64,000 nt of DNA from Echinococcus granulosus. Its lineage: Eukaryota > Platyhelminthes > Cestoda > Cyclophyllidea > Taeniidae. The notes beneath the pieces were generated by a model. The model was not told where the DNA came from. It ran no database searches and saw only the letters and a list, made by a program, of their open reading frames with translations. This document shows positions 13,720 through 25,200 of the stretch, piece after piece; position 1 is the first letter of the stretch, and each line of letters begins with the position of its first letter. Location of the stretch: assembly GCF_000524195.1 (NCBI RefSeq), contig NW_020170447.1:321998-385997 (forward strand), given 5' to 3'. Made by a program: the position numbers and the translations under genes.

Positions 13720-15051
13720 TTACAGAAGATCCATAATATTGTCCGGCATTTCTAGTATCTGAGTGTGGTAGTAGTTCATCAGCTGGTCCAGCAACGGCAC
13801 GTCCGCCTCAGTAACAAAATTAATAGCTACACCTTTACGCCCAAAACGGCCACTACGACCAATTCTAGAAGCGTGTAAACAACCCAAAAGCTAACCCACC
13901 TATGAATGTACACCTCACGACGATTTGGAAGATCGTAATTCAAAACAAGAGACACTTGCTGCACATCGATACCTCGGGCCAAAATATCCGTACTCAGCAA
14001 CACCTTTGAGCTGCCACTACGAAAATCGCTCATAATGGCATCACGCTGCTCTTGTGTCAAGTCACTATGCTAAATCGAGTAGCGTTAGAGAAGTAATTGA
14101 AGTGAGTCTTACAATACACGACACTTTGAACTTTCGACGTACAAGTTCCTCCTTGAGGTTTATTGCTTTCTTGACGGTGTTCACGAAGATCACAACCTGA
14201 CCAAGATCCAAAACGGTGTACAAATCCAACAAAGTCGGCAACTTATAATCCTCCAGCTTCACTTGAATATAGAATTGACGAATGCCATCCAAAGTAAGCT
14301 CCTCCTTCTTGACGAGAATTTTCACTGGGTCTTTGATCATTTTTTTCGTGATTTCAAAGATCTCCGGCGGCATAGTAGCCGAGAGAAGAATTACTTGCGC
14401 CGTATCTGGCAGACAACTAAAAATGTTTTGTATTTGCGTCTCGAAACCGCGAGAGAGCATCTCGTCAGCCTCGTCTAGGACAAATATTTTAATGTAGTCC
14501 GTCGATAGAACCTGGCGTTCCATCATATCGAAAACACGACCGGGTGTGCCGACCACGACATGCTGCCCCTCAGGAAGAACTTGAAGATCTTGTTGCAGAC
14601 GCGTGCCACCAATGCAAGCATAGCACTTCACATTTAATAAGTGGCCGATCTTTTGAATCACCTAAAGTACAGATAAGATAAAACAACAGCCAAGTTACTG
14701 ATTGAATTTGTTTTGCCAATTCTCTTGTAGGTGCGAGAACCAGAGCTTGACACTTTGTCAAGTTAGTGTCCAGTTTTTGTAAAATACTGATAGTAAACGT
14801 TGCGGTTTTGCCTGTACCCGATTGGGCTTGGGCAATGACGTCTCTGCCCTGTAGACAGGGCAAAATCGCACGCTGCTGGATAGCAGAAGGACGCTCGAAG
14901 CCGTACTGATAAATACCACGCAAAACTTCGTCACGCAAGCCCAATTGGTCAAAACTCTCCACAGTTTCGTGGTAGTTAGTTTCGATCTCGCCATCTTCCG
15001 GTGCAGGTTCACTAAAAACAAAAAGAAGGCATCAACCGAACCCTACCCCAT
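13720..15051 (-). CDS. eIF4A: eIF4A-type DEAD-box RNA helicase, five exons
   Basis: ATP-dependent RNA helicase of the eIF4A family, which unwinds mRNA 5' leaders for ribosome loading in the cytoplasm. Exons on the minus strand: 15051-15047, 15011-14699, 14661-14113, 14069-13900 and 13864-13720. Splice phases agree throughout, the introns are 35, 37, 43 and 35 nt, and the protein is about 393 residues (human eIF4A 406). Visible motifs in order: Q motif ([11 protein letters not shown]), motif I (AQSGTGKT), [43 protein letters not shown], and an [10 protein letters not shown] end resembling the family terminus. The start exon codes only Met-Gly before a 35-nt intron; it is inferred from phase and the following [15 protein letters not shown], which matches the eIF4A N-terminus. 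The usual HGD after the linker reads HSD here, so it may be a diverged paralogue. eIF4A3 is less likely from the C-terminus. Family call is firm; first exon moderate. Confidence 0.93.
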
Positions 15052-16178
15052 ACTGCATGCAGTTATAACGTAATGAAAAGTGAGGATTTAAACAAAGCCC
15101 ACCAGTCTATAGGTTTATTAAAACATCTTCTTTGATTAAACAAAGAGCATTAAAACATTTAGCTGGATCCAGCGCTTTTATATTTATTTTAAATCGCTTA
15201 TTATGGTGTCAACTAATTTGCAAGTTCGTGTTTTTTTCCGAACATGAGGCACTTGTCTCTAGCACATAAGTGACCATTCCGGGAGCTCCTCAATTCCCTC
15301 TACATTAGTCAAAATGCCTTTATTAAAAAGGCGTTAATGTAACTGAAACAATGTAACCAATGGCTTACAAAGAAGGTTAGAGCACGCTTGTTTGAAAATG
15401 CATTGTAGGCAACACATGTTTAGAACACGATAACCACGTAACCGAGCGGATGCCATCGACAGGTACAATGTCTGATCTCATTTTCATTATAGTTGCGAAC
15501 AAACTTTTGTCCGATTTTCCAAATAAATGAAGCCGTTTCCACCTAGTCTTCTCTTTCAGAGGGTAGGAAGCCAGAATTTTGTCGGGTGGACGGTGTTCCA
15601 TAGCCTAGACAGACTTGAGGGAAGATTTGGGTGGCCAGGGCGTGAGGGGGAACTAGTTCGTTTCAGTTAACATCGTAAAGTGTATTTTTTGGTAAATTGT
15701 GGTGAGGTGTACAGAAGCTAGACCTTTAAGCGTTTGCATGGTTTCTGACCTCTGCGTGGAAAGCATCTCCCTATAAATGCCTCAAGATTTGCACCTATGT
15801 TTTGTATATCTCACAGTTTAAGACACGTTTAAGCACACTTAAATGCCAAGTATGTGTGCACTGTTTCACACTAAAAGAATAACTTAGCTTTGTAGTTTTG
15901 TAGAACCAAATCTTGCGTATATATGAGCTTTTAATCGTGAAGTAAAATGCCGTGCTAGTGTTTATTCAAGATGCTTAACATCTAATAAGGTAACTTTTAA
16001 AGTAATTTAGCTGAATTTGTGGCAAATTTTTGGGTACAAAAATTTGCTTTTGGGCATGGTCGTACCCAGTAACAGCCATGAAGCCTAAATGCTTATTTCT
16101 CAAGGACACTTTGGTCCGTGTGTAACCCATTTCCATACTCCCACGCTTTAATTTTCATATGGGTGCATTCGACAACTG
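15052..16178. promoter_or_regulatory. divergent intergenic region between eIF4A and POLRMT
   Basis: About 1.1 kb separates the start codons of two head-to-head genes, so it should carry the promoters and 5' UTRs of both. No canonical TATA box stands out at a sensible distance from either start. A TATAAA at 16182-16187 lies almost on the POLRMT start and is probably not functional. The stretch is AT-rich with short T runs and has no convincing ORF. Spliced-leader trans-splicing, common in flatworms, could blur the true 5' ends. The regulatory role is inferred from position only. Confidence 0.5.
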
Positions 16179-16193
16179 ATGTATAAATTTACT

Positions 16194-16221
16194 ATGCCTC
16201 TTGTGACCCGTCGCCTTCATG
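16194..16221 (+). CDS. POLRMT: POLRMT first coding exon, 28 nt, start codon
   Basis: Reads Met-Pro-Leu-Val-Thr-Arg-Arg-Leu-His plus one base, then a GTAATG donor. A 32-nt intron (16222-16253, ending ATAAG) joins it in frame to the next exon through a Gly codon. The Arg-rich, acid-free start fits a mitochondrial presequence better than the internal ATG at 16259, which begins MPDAMVKD. An in-frame ATG also lies at 16179, after a stop at 16149, so the protein could begin five codons earlier. The micro-intron size matches another in this gene (33 nt at 17073-17105) and those of eIF4A. Confidence 0.55.
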
Positions 16222-19200
16222 GTAATGTATTACAATCCATTGTTATTTATAAGGCTCAATGCCTGACGCCATGGTGAAAGATGTACCTGAATCTTTGCAA
16301 AGATACAGAAGCAAATATGTTACGGCATCCAGTCTGTTGGAACAAATTAATGCTGTGCCTCGTGCTCGTCTTTTTCCATCACAGCTCAGACTCATTTTGA
16401 AATATCAATCCTTTCTCTCCCTGAATTTTCTCGAGTCTTGTAAAACTGTAGTTTCGGAGGCAGATACAGATTGCAAAGAATTGAGTTCAATTCTTGGTCG
16501 AATTTATTTTAACAACGATTCATTCGCTGCCTACACGGATGCTTGTCTCCAAACAGCGGAGGTTTGTAGACATTGCTTGGTCTTTACTCAACAATTGACT
16601 TTTTTCCCAAATCCTTTTTTGCTCATTTCAGAAATTTCAAATGCTTAGGTCCCTGATTAATCGCCGAAAGGAATCTCGTATTGAGGAGAATCTGGAAAAG
16701 GGCAATGTAATCCTCTCTGACTCCCTCTACGAACTTATCTGTCGATATTTTGCATCTCGAGTGAGTTGTGCCGTTTCCCTTGAATAAAGTGCCTATAGTC
16801 CTAATGCCGGAACACTGCTTTTTTTCATGTATCCACAGGATGATTGGCTAGCTTTAGAAAGGTCATTAACATGGCTTCGAGAGGATGGAATTCCACCGAC
16901 ATTCAATATCTGCATCGCCTCTCTCGAATGTCTCGGCGGACTACTTCATCGGTCCATCCACGGGAAGTCCCTTCCAAAGTCACTGAATCACAAACTTACT
17001 ACAGAGCACCGCCACATTCACTCTTACGTCGAAGAAAAGTCCCTCGAAATTATCGCTTTAGCCGAAAAATATGTAAGGTAGTGAAGTTGATTTATTCCTA
17101 AGTAGGGTATCAATGTCTATGAGGATCTTTTGAGGTATCCACGTCAAACGCAATCGCTTGAAAAGATCCTCACGGCTCTCTTCTTTGTGACTCCAGATAG
17201 GGAGCCCAGTCTATCTTTCCTTGCTCCCCAGTCTACCACACTTCGGACTTACAAAACTCGGGAGACTACAAAGCGAGTTTCAACTGTGTTAGATAAAACC
17301 CCGGTAAGTTCCTAGTCCCTTCTATTTATCCATTTTTATTCCACAACGGGATAACATTCCAAATTTTTTGCTGTTTCGAGTGATAAAGTATTGTTGTTAA
17401 AAGTCTTCGTTTTTCTTCCTGATTGGAACATCAAAATCTAGTTTCGTGACTGAAGTATATGTATCTCTCTGATTTCCCCCCAACTAATACTTAAATAAAT
17501 ACCCTTGTTACCTGGTTACCTGGCTTGTCGGTTAAATCAATCCTGAAATCCGAGTTTACGCTTACTTTGCTGTTTTAATGCATGAACAAATTATTCCTCT
17601 CTATTTTTCAAAAAGTCGCCCTATTTCTTATCACTGTGGCAAGAGCCGAAAATGTGCTGCTCTTGTTACTGCCCAAAACAGTATTGTTTGAAGGAAATTT
17701 CTTTGTTGTTTTAAGTGTTTAATTGGTGTCCGAAACATTGCGTAAATGTGACTTAAATTTGACGTAGTGCTTGCGCTATCTCTTTCAGTTGTCACCAGTG
17801 AATATCTTTGCCGATGTCTTTCCAAGTTCCCAAGCTATGGTTGAAGCGTTCCAGGAGCAAATGCACTTGGAAATTATGGGACAGGTTCCAGTTTCTCCTG
17901 TGTTACCGTTCTTTGAAGAAATGCTTAAGGAGGCACCGGAAATCGCCAAAACTGCTATTCACTCCTCACACCAACTTCGACATCGCTTCCGTCCTGCTGA
18001 ACTCGTAAGTTGCGAAGAAATACAGCTACATCGGATTTGCAGTTAGCACCTTTCCATACTGCTGGTAAATGACAGGCATATTTGATGTTTTGTTGTACAA
18101 CCTCCATTGCTGCTTATTCTTAGTCACTCAAACGAGAATGAATATCCATTTTATATCAAAAACGTTCACCTCCATGTAAGACCTCGACGGCGAAAGTCTT
18201 TCCAGTAACGACCATATTTTTCAACATCCTCATCCACATTTGGGGAAGAATGTACACTTTGCGTGGTTTTATTATTGTAACAACTGCCCTACGAAGATGT
18301 TAGAGATTTATTCTGCGTTGCTTGGTGTGGTTGTAGAACTTTTAGCATCAGCTTACCACAACCCCTTTTATGATAATCAAACACTGTATTTTTTTGTAGC
18401 AAATGCTACTTAGATAGCTGGTATTACACTTTTTCAGCGGCAATCCTTGGAAGCTGAACAGAACACGCATTGGCGACGTCAACTCACTGAAGCCTTTGAG
18501 GCGACTTTACAGCGCCTTAAAGTTGCCCATGCGCGTAAGCTCGATTTGTTAAAGGTGATGCAACTTGATAGGCTGGGATGTCTCGATGCAGCTGGTTTTT
18601 TTTCATCTTCCAGGCGGGCAAATCACGGCGTATCCGTTTCTGAAAATCCTACCCAAAAAGTCCTATGTGGACCTGATGATCCAGGTAGCGTTTAACCTAA
18701 ATTATTTGTATCCACTGGGATCTTTGGGTCTCCTCCACTTTAAAATGATTCTTCTTAATTCTGACGTTTGTCCGTTGAGACGTTTGGATCACTAAGACCA
18801 ACCATATTTTTCAATGAGGGATTCTGTCGTTCAATTGAAAACTCTTGCACATAAGGAAACAACTTCGCTACACATGAGACTGATTAGAAAAATTTTGTCG
18901 TCTAGTATCTGAGAGATCGTAGCGAACTCTGTTTGAGGGAACTCTATTTCCATACTGAGAAGATAAGTTTGTGCTTTGGACACTTTCTCCCTACGTCACC
19001 CAGTGTAGGAAAAACTACACACAAGTTTTTTCTGCCCTCGTCATCCCAGAATGAGGACTCAAACGGGCGACTACGTGGCACACTTTACTTGCGACCGTTT
19101 TTTGTGATAAAATCCGCCTACTTGTTTATCATTTTGCATTCCTTCACTCCTTAGGCGGAAGTGGTCGTCGATATTTACTTGCTACTAATGCGCATATAAG

Positions 19201-22200
19201 TAGGCAAGTTGTTTTATTTCCTAGGCAATCGATACAATCGTAACAGATACTGCACTGCAGCACGTCAGTAGAAGTCTTTTTCTGCTTCGACTGGGTGAAC
19301 GCGTTGAAGCTGCATGCGTAGTGTGGCGCAAACAAAATGCTGGGATTCTTGAGGAGGCGAGTGGCGATTACTCATAACACCTACTTCCGAATACTCAAGG
19401 GTGTGGTTTTATTTGAAACGTTTGATCTCTTTTAGATGGCCAAAGCGTACAAAACCTATGCAGACATGTTTACGTCTTCAACGCGTAATGTTGAGCATTT
19501 TCGTGAGATGTGGTTTCGTGCTTTGCAGGTTAACGCCGAAAGTGGCGCCAGTTTGGTATGCTACTTAAATAAACATGAGTAGATGGGGAGAAGTTCGCCA
19601 ACATGAACTATTTTGCGCTTGTCCAAGTTTAAAACTATTATTCTCATATTTTTCTAAGGCTGTTACATACTTCTTTTTATCTTCCGTGTGCCAATTCCTC
19701 CAACAGCACAAAGTAAATTCTTCTGAAACCTACTTAAGCAGGAATTTTTATTTTCGGCCTCCCTTCAGGATCAAGAATGGCCTAAGTGGAACAGTCACAT
19801 CCTCCTGACGGTAGGCCATGAACTCTATCGCATTCTTTACGACAATCTGACTTTCAACATTAACGCATTACGTTCTCGAGACGCCTCAAAGGTAGGGCGA
19901 CAGGAGGCTAACGTTCTTTTCGAGGTTTCCTCCGACAATCCTGGCGAGGCACGCTACGAAATTCGGGTTTGTCATAATTCTTCTCTTCTACATGCACGCC
20001 TCCAAGTCGAGATCTACTTTTACAGTATCATTTTTAAAGGGCAATCAAACGTTTTGTTATGATTATGACCTTCGTTTCGGCATTCCAGGTGCACCCAACC
20101 CTGCTGAAGTGGTACAGCGCAAGTGATCGTTCCTCCCCTCTGATGTTTAATCCCACTGAACTGCCAATGCTTTGCCCGCCCCTGCCCTGGATTGATACCA
20201 AACACGCAGGCTACTTGCTCTCATCGAGTAAGCAAAAGTCGCTTATTAGTTACAGAAAATGAGCCTATACTTTGAGCTCATCGGAGAGCGTTACGGCCGT
20301 GTGAATATAAAGTAGCTTTATTATCAAATTGTAAAGGAGCTGTATGGTGAGTAGTGCTGGAGCGGTATGAGTAGAGCCCCTCGCCACCGTCGTGGGGATA
20401 AAATCACTGGGAATGCCCACCTCTTATTGGCGTTTCTTCTATTTCCCTGAGGTGCCGCAACGCGTTTCATCCGTAAGCCCAATTACTTCCCTGGTGGTGA
20501 TGCATCTGCCAACGATGATCTGGATTTTGATATTTCAACTATCCCCTCAGTATTTGATTCCTTGAATGCCCTTGCCGCGTGTCCATGGAAGGTCAATAAG
20601 CCGGTAGGTAGTTGAAAAATTGGTCACTTTCTTCAAACCTTTAATAAAAACTAATTCGCTCATCCCTTTTTCATCTTTCTCAGATCCTAGACGCAATGCT
20701 CCAAGTAGCACGAGGAGGTGGCGACAAAAGTCTGAGCATACCCGAGACCAAATCCCTTTTTCCCATCCCTCCGAGAAAGTTTGACAGGTATTTCCCGCTT
20801 TGGTCAGACAAGTAGCCCCATTTTTTCCACCTTCAGCACTCTCACGCGCGAAGAGCGTATAGCCGCCTACCGCCAGGCACACAATATTCGCAAAGTCCAC
20901 GACGAGACTCGATCCCTTTGGGCCACTGAAATGTATCGTCTCTCCATAGCCAACCACGTGAGTTTGAAAAAAGTGGCGGCGGAGGTGGGAGGTTTTAGAG
21001 GCGTTTTACCTGCACGATTGTCTTCCTTGCCTCTAGTATCGCGATAAGGTGTTCTGGTTTCCACATAGTATGGATTTTCGTGGTCGTGTATACCCCTGTC
21101 CACCACACTTCCATCACATGGGTGAGTTGTCGATTACTACTTTGCTGACGGACGCGAGTCACCTCGTCTGTGCAATGTATTTCAACGTTTTCGGGGGTTC
21201 GTATCATTTACGAGACCCGGTTTTGTAGGCACCTAAGCAGTCTTTCGTAGTCAGGAGTTTGCTCTTCATTTTTTCAGTGCTTATTAGCTAAAATATCGGG
21301 ATTGTTTAGTTGCATTCATGGCTAAAAGGCACGCTTGGAAATTTCTTTGATTGATTGGTGTTTGTAACAGATGCGCTGATTTTTTTGTAATGCGGATAGT
21401 CCTTACTCAGGGTAAAGTGACGCGATTTTAAATTCAGCCGGAGGTTGCCCATACAGGAACGGACGTAACTGAGGCATCCTTATTTAGTTAGTGAAAATTT
21501 CAAAAATCATCATCATATTTAGCCAAGCATAGCTGTCGCTGCTCATTTTGCCTTAGCCGGTGGCCCATTTAAGAACCACTTTTATCCCAAGTTCGGCGGG
21601 TTGTGATCTGTGCAGCATCTTACCCAAAGCGCGAATCCGTTGTGTCTTTTTTGAAGGCAAATCTGTATTATCCTGGATAAAACCCTTGTAATTCTACAGG
21701 CTTTCTCAGTTGTGATTCGAAACGAAGTTCATTCTTTCAATACTGTCTTAAAAGTGACGCCGATTAGTCAAAAATGCCTCGGGGATTTACGAACCGTTTC
21801 GCCTGGTTGATTGAGTGATCAATTGGTGCTTTGAGACGCAAACTGATAGTCTTCAACAAAAGCCAATAGCATCTCGTATTCGCTTCGAAAACGGTTGAGA
21901 ATCTTGTGAATCTGGTGTAAGAATGGTCAGTAACCGTTGGTTATTTATTCAACACAAGTCGCAAGCGTCTATTTTTATCGTTGGACGACTTTACCGAAAA
22001 ATTGTTGTCATTCTGGTGTGGAAGTATGCCTCTGAAACCCATTCTACTGAAAACCATTCTTTATCCATTCTATTTTTCTTTGCCAAATTGTGGCTTTACA
22101 TTCTATCCATGGCGCAAATCCAGTGTCACTCCTCCGGGAATGTTAGCGGTATGTAGGGTTGAGAAGTTTACTCTAGTCGAGATTATTTACTGACTGGAAA

Positions 22201-25200
22201 TATCTTGGCATATCCGTTCTTCCATCTCTCAGCAATGATGTATGGCTTCCTCTTGTTAGAGAGACTGACACCTTTTTTCAAGTGAACGAAAAAGTCAATC
22301 TGACGAGCTGATAGGTCTCCTATCGTAGCATTAGGGGTGTCGATCTTTTTGGAAATCTTCCAAAGCAGATCAAGGCTGTCACTGAACTTTCATCTCACAG
22401 GCCAACAAAGAGATGACAAATAAAAAATTCTCATTTCTAATTCCTCATATTAGCTTGGTCGGCGATTCCTCTGCAACAAGTGTTTTATTTCACAAAAACG
22501 GAGCCTAATGATCTACTTTTTCCCCATCTTTTGAGCAGGAAAAACCTCCCTATGCCTCATCTGTCGTTCGGCTGAACTCACGTCTCTCACCTTTGTATTT
22601 TGCTTTGGTCGGATAATAAATCCGCCGCCAGTGCTGAAGGAACGTGGTGAGGCGGGACGGCACGGGGCGGGGCGGACGGGAGGACAGATGGTCGGAAAGT
22701 GTAAGGGACCGGGGCCGGGGGGGTTGGGGGCGTGATAGTCCAGCAGCGATTAGACGCACCGTCACGCAAGCCCTTGGCGCCTTTTGGCATTATTTTGATG
22801 GTATTAATTATTTGGGAATTTTGTGTTTGCAAAGTATAAAGTACTACCTACTTCAGTCCCTTTGCATCGCTGTTCCGCTGTGACATGTTTTCTTGTGTTA
22901 AAGTCGCTCATTGTTGCAATCCCTGAGGGGTAGAGATACCAGCAGTGTCCGGTTGGAGATCCATCTTCACATAATCATGGCAAAAGTTTTTTTTGCCAGA
23001 AATGCCACCTTTTGACCTTCGTTAGTGTTCGTCATAGTGTTCTTAACAGGAGACATCAACGAGTCGTTATTTGTAGTCCTCCCATCAAAGCTATAAAGTG
23101 TAGCTGTCCAAGGTACTCAAACCAGAAGAACCAGAGGATACAATTGCCGTGAAGACTTTCAGACATTCACTCTTGGACCGTGCAAGCTATTTGAGAAGGA
23201 GCACAGTAGCCCTGAAATACGTAAGACCCCTCTTGAGTACCTCATTACCCGGAGTTGCTCAGGATGAGGCTAAACGTATTTCTTTGCATCGATATCAAGA
23301 CTTTATGGTAAGGATTTGAGGCACCTTTACCACGAAGGAAGAGAATAATGAGAATGTCTAGTTTTTCCAATTGAATGAAGCGTTGGTGCCATATTGTTAC
23401 GACCTGCTATGTACGCGTGTGGGCACAAACACTGAATAACCAAGAGATCGAAACCTTGGCATGGAGGTCTTCGATGCCGCCAAGGTGGGTTCAGTAGGAG
23501 CACAGTGTTTGCAGACGGGCTTGGCGACTGAACTGATCATCAAAGGTGACAGTCACCATTCTCACGAACTTATGTGGTCTTGAATGGCCTTGACCTTACA
23601 GCGACGCCGTCAATTGGTTAATGAGGAGTACTCAACGAGAGTTCAAATCGAGAAATATCCTAAAATATTCGAAAACAGCCCGGAAGAAAAAGGATTAACC
23701 TTCTAAGTAGTAAATTCCAGAACATTAAAACGAGAAAGTTTTTCTGAGGTTGCAAGTATCCTCAGCACGTGTTTCGTTAACTTTTCGTGGAGAGAAATTA
23801 ATTCTCACTTCCATTCCTTCTCTTCCTCCACAGGCAGCGACGTAGCACGGGGTCTCATAGTCTTTGCTAAGGGACTCCCGCTGGGGGAGAGAGGTCTTCG
23901 ATGGCTAAAGATTCATCTGGCTAATCTCACCGGCAATGTCAAACGGTAGGTACAAAATGCCTGCGTCCGCTTAAATCGGAGGCCATAACTTTTGAGTTTG
24001 TCTAGGAAAGGAAACCCTATCCATTTGCATACCTTTTCCAGCGTTTAACTAAGACACAGAACTCGTCAGCACAGAAGGATTGGCTAATACGGCTAATCTA
24101 TCCTAGGCTAGCCTGACTGTCTTAGTACCTATCATGCAACCACCTTGGGAAGTTAGAAATGTTGTCTTCAAAGCTTACAACTGGAAAGATTAGCCTCCTT
24201 GGGGAGGTCATGCGTGGATCAGGTGCTTCAGGATAAGGCGCCTCACACACGGAGTGTTCACAGAAATGACTGCTGTGGACCGGAGACAATCATGACCTGG
24301 AGTATCAACGACAAGCACGTGAGTGCATATAAAGTGCTGACACTATTCAGATAGCTCAATGACCGAACGTCCATTCACCGTAGGAGTCGTGTACGAAGTC
24401 TTCTGTCGATGTCTGAAGGCTTTGTATCTTTCAAAAGAACCTCATCACCGCATATTTTTGCCGTTGTCCGGTTCGATATGTCTGGATTGGGTTTAACCAC
24501 TACTTATGTGCCGGTTATTAGCCATAGAATAGATTTGCCACCTATTACCACTTGTGCTGCTGTCGCAATAACCTCTCTTGTTTGAACAAGTAAAACAGAA
24601 AGTCCCAGTTTGACTTGAACCATCGTCATGCGCCGGTAGCAGTGTACTAACAGCTTACCGATTTTCAGGTAGAAAGCGTCACGACTGCAGGAGGCGGTTT
24701 GGAGGAAAGTAAACAACTAAGGTCAGAGATTGATTGCACAGAGCGCCCACGGTCAGGACTTCATGCCTAACTAGCGGCGCTGTTTTTTTTTAACGGGGTC
24801 TCTGCCACTTCCTTCTTATTTCCAATTCTCATATCATTATGTCAAGAACTTTCAAAAATGTTTGGCGTGCCTAATGAAACTGTCAGTTTGCACCTACGCT
24901 AGGTGGAAGTAAGTCTTGAAAGCTGGCCAAATGGGTTCACTCACACGCATTAACCGATAGGAGGGTGAGATTGCAAGAGTACCAAGCTGGTCTCCCTACT
25001 CTTTCACCTACTTTATAAAAGCCTACCTTTTTGAGTTGTTTTTCCCCTGGTTTATGATGCGACATGGTTTTTGAGTTGAAAATTTAGACGAAGGAACCTA
25101 CCATTGGTTGTACTCGATAGTCCCGTTCACAACCCGGCCTACTACTTCTGAGGGAGACACCATGCCATCCCCAAAAGACTGCTTTGTGTATATTTGACTG

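Noticed and set aside
16182..16187. TATAAA as the POLRMT TATA box
   Set aside because: It lies only 7 nt before the predicted start codon, too close to act for this start.
16259..16648. 129-codon single ORF as a complete gene
   Set aside because: It reads through a 70-nt intron; splicing at 16562-16631 joins it in phase to the rest of POLRMT.
18447..18695. 82-codon ORF as an exon
   Set aside because: It leaves the POLRMT frame after 18534; the GTAAGC donor and acceptor at 18613 restore the conserved [10 protein letters not shown] frame.
23447..23490. Short coding-like stretch with a donor-like end in a POLRMT intron
   Set aside because: No matching acceptor in phase and nothing in the POLRMT family fits; flanking exons already join in phase.
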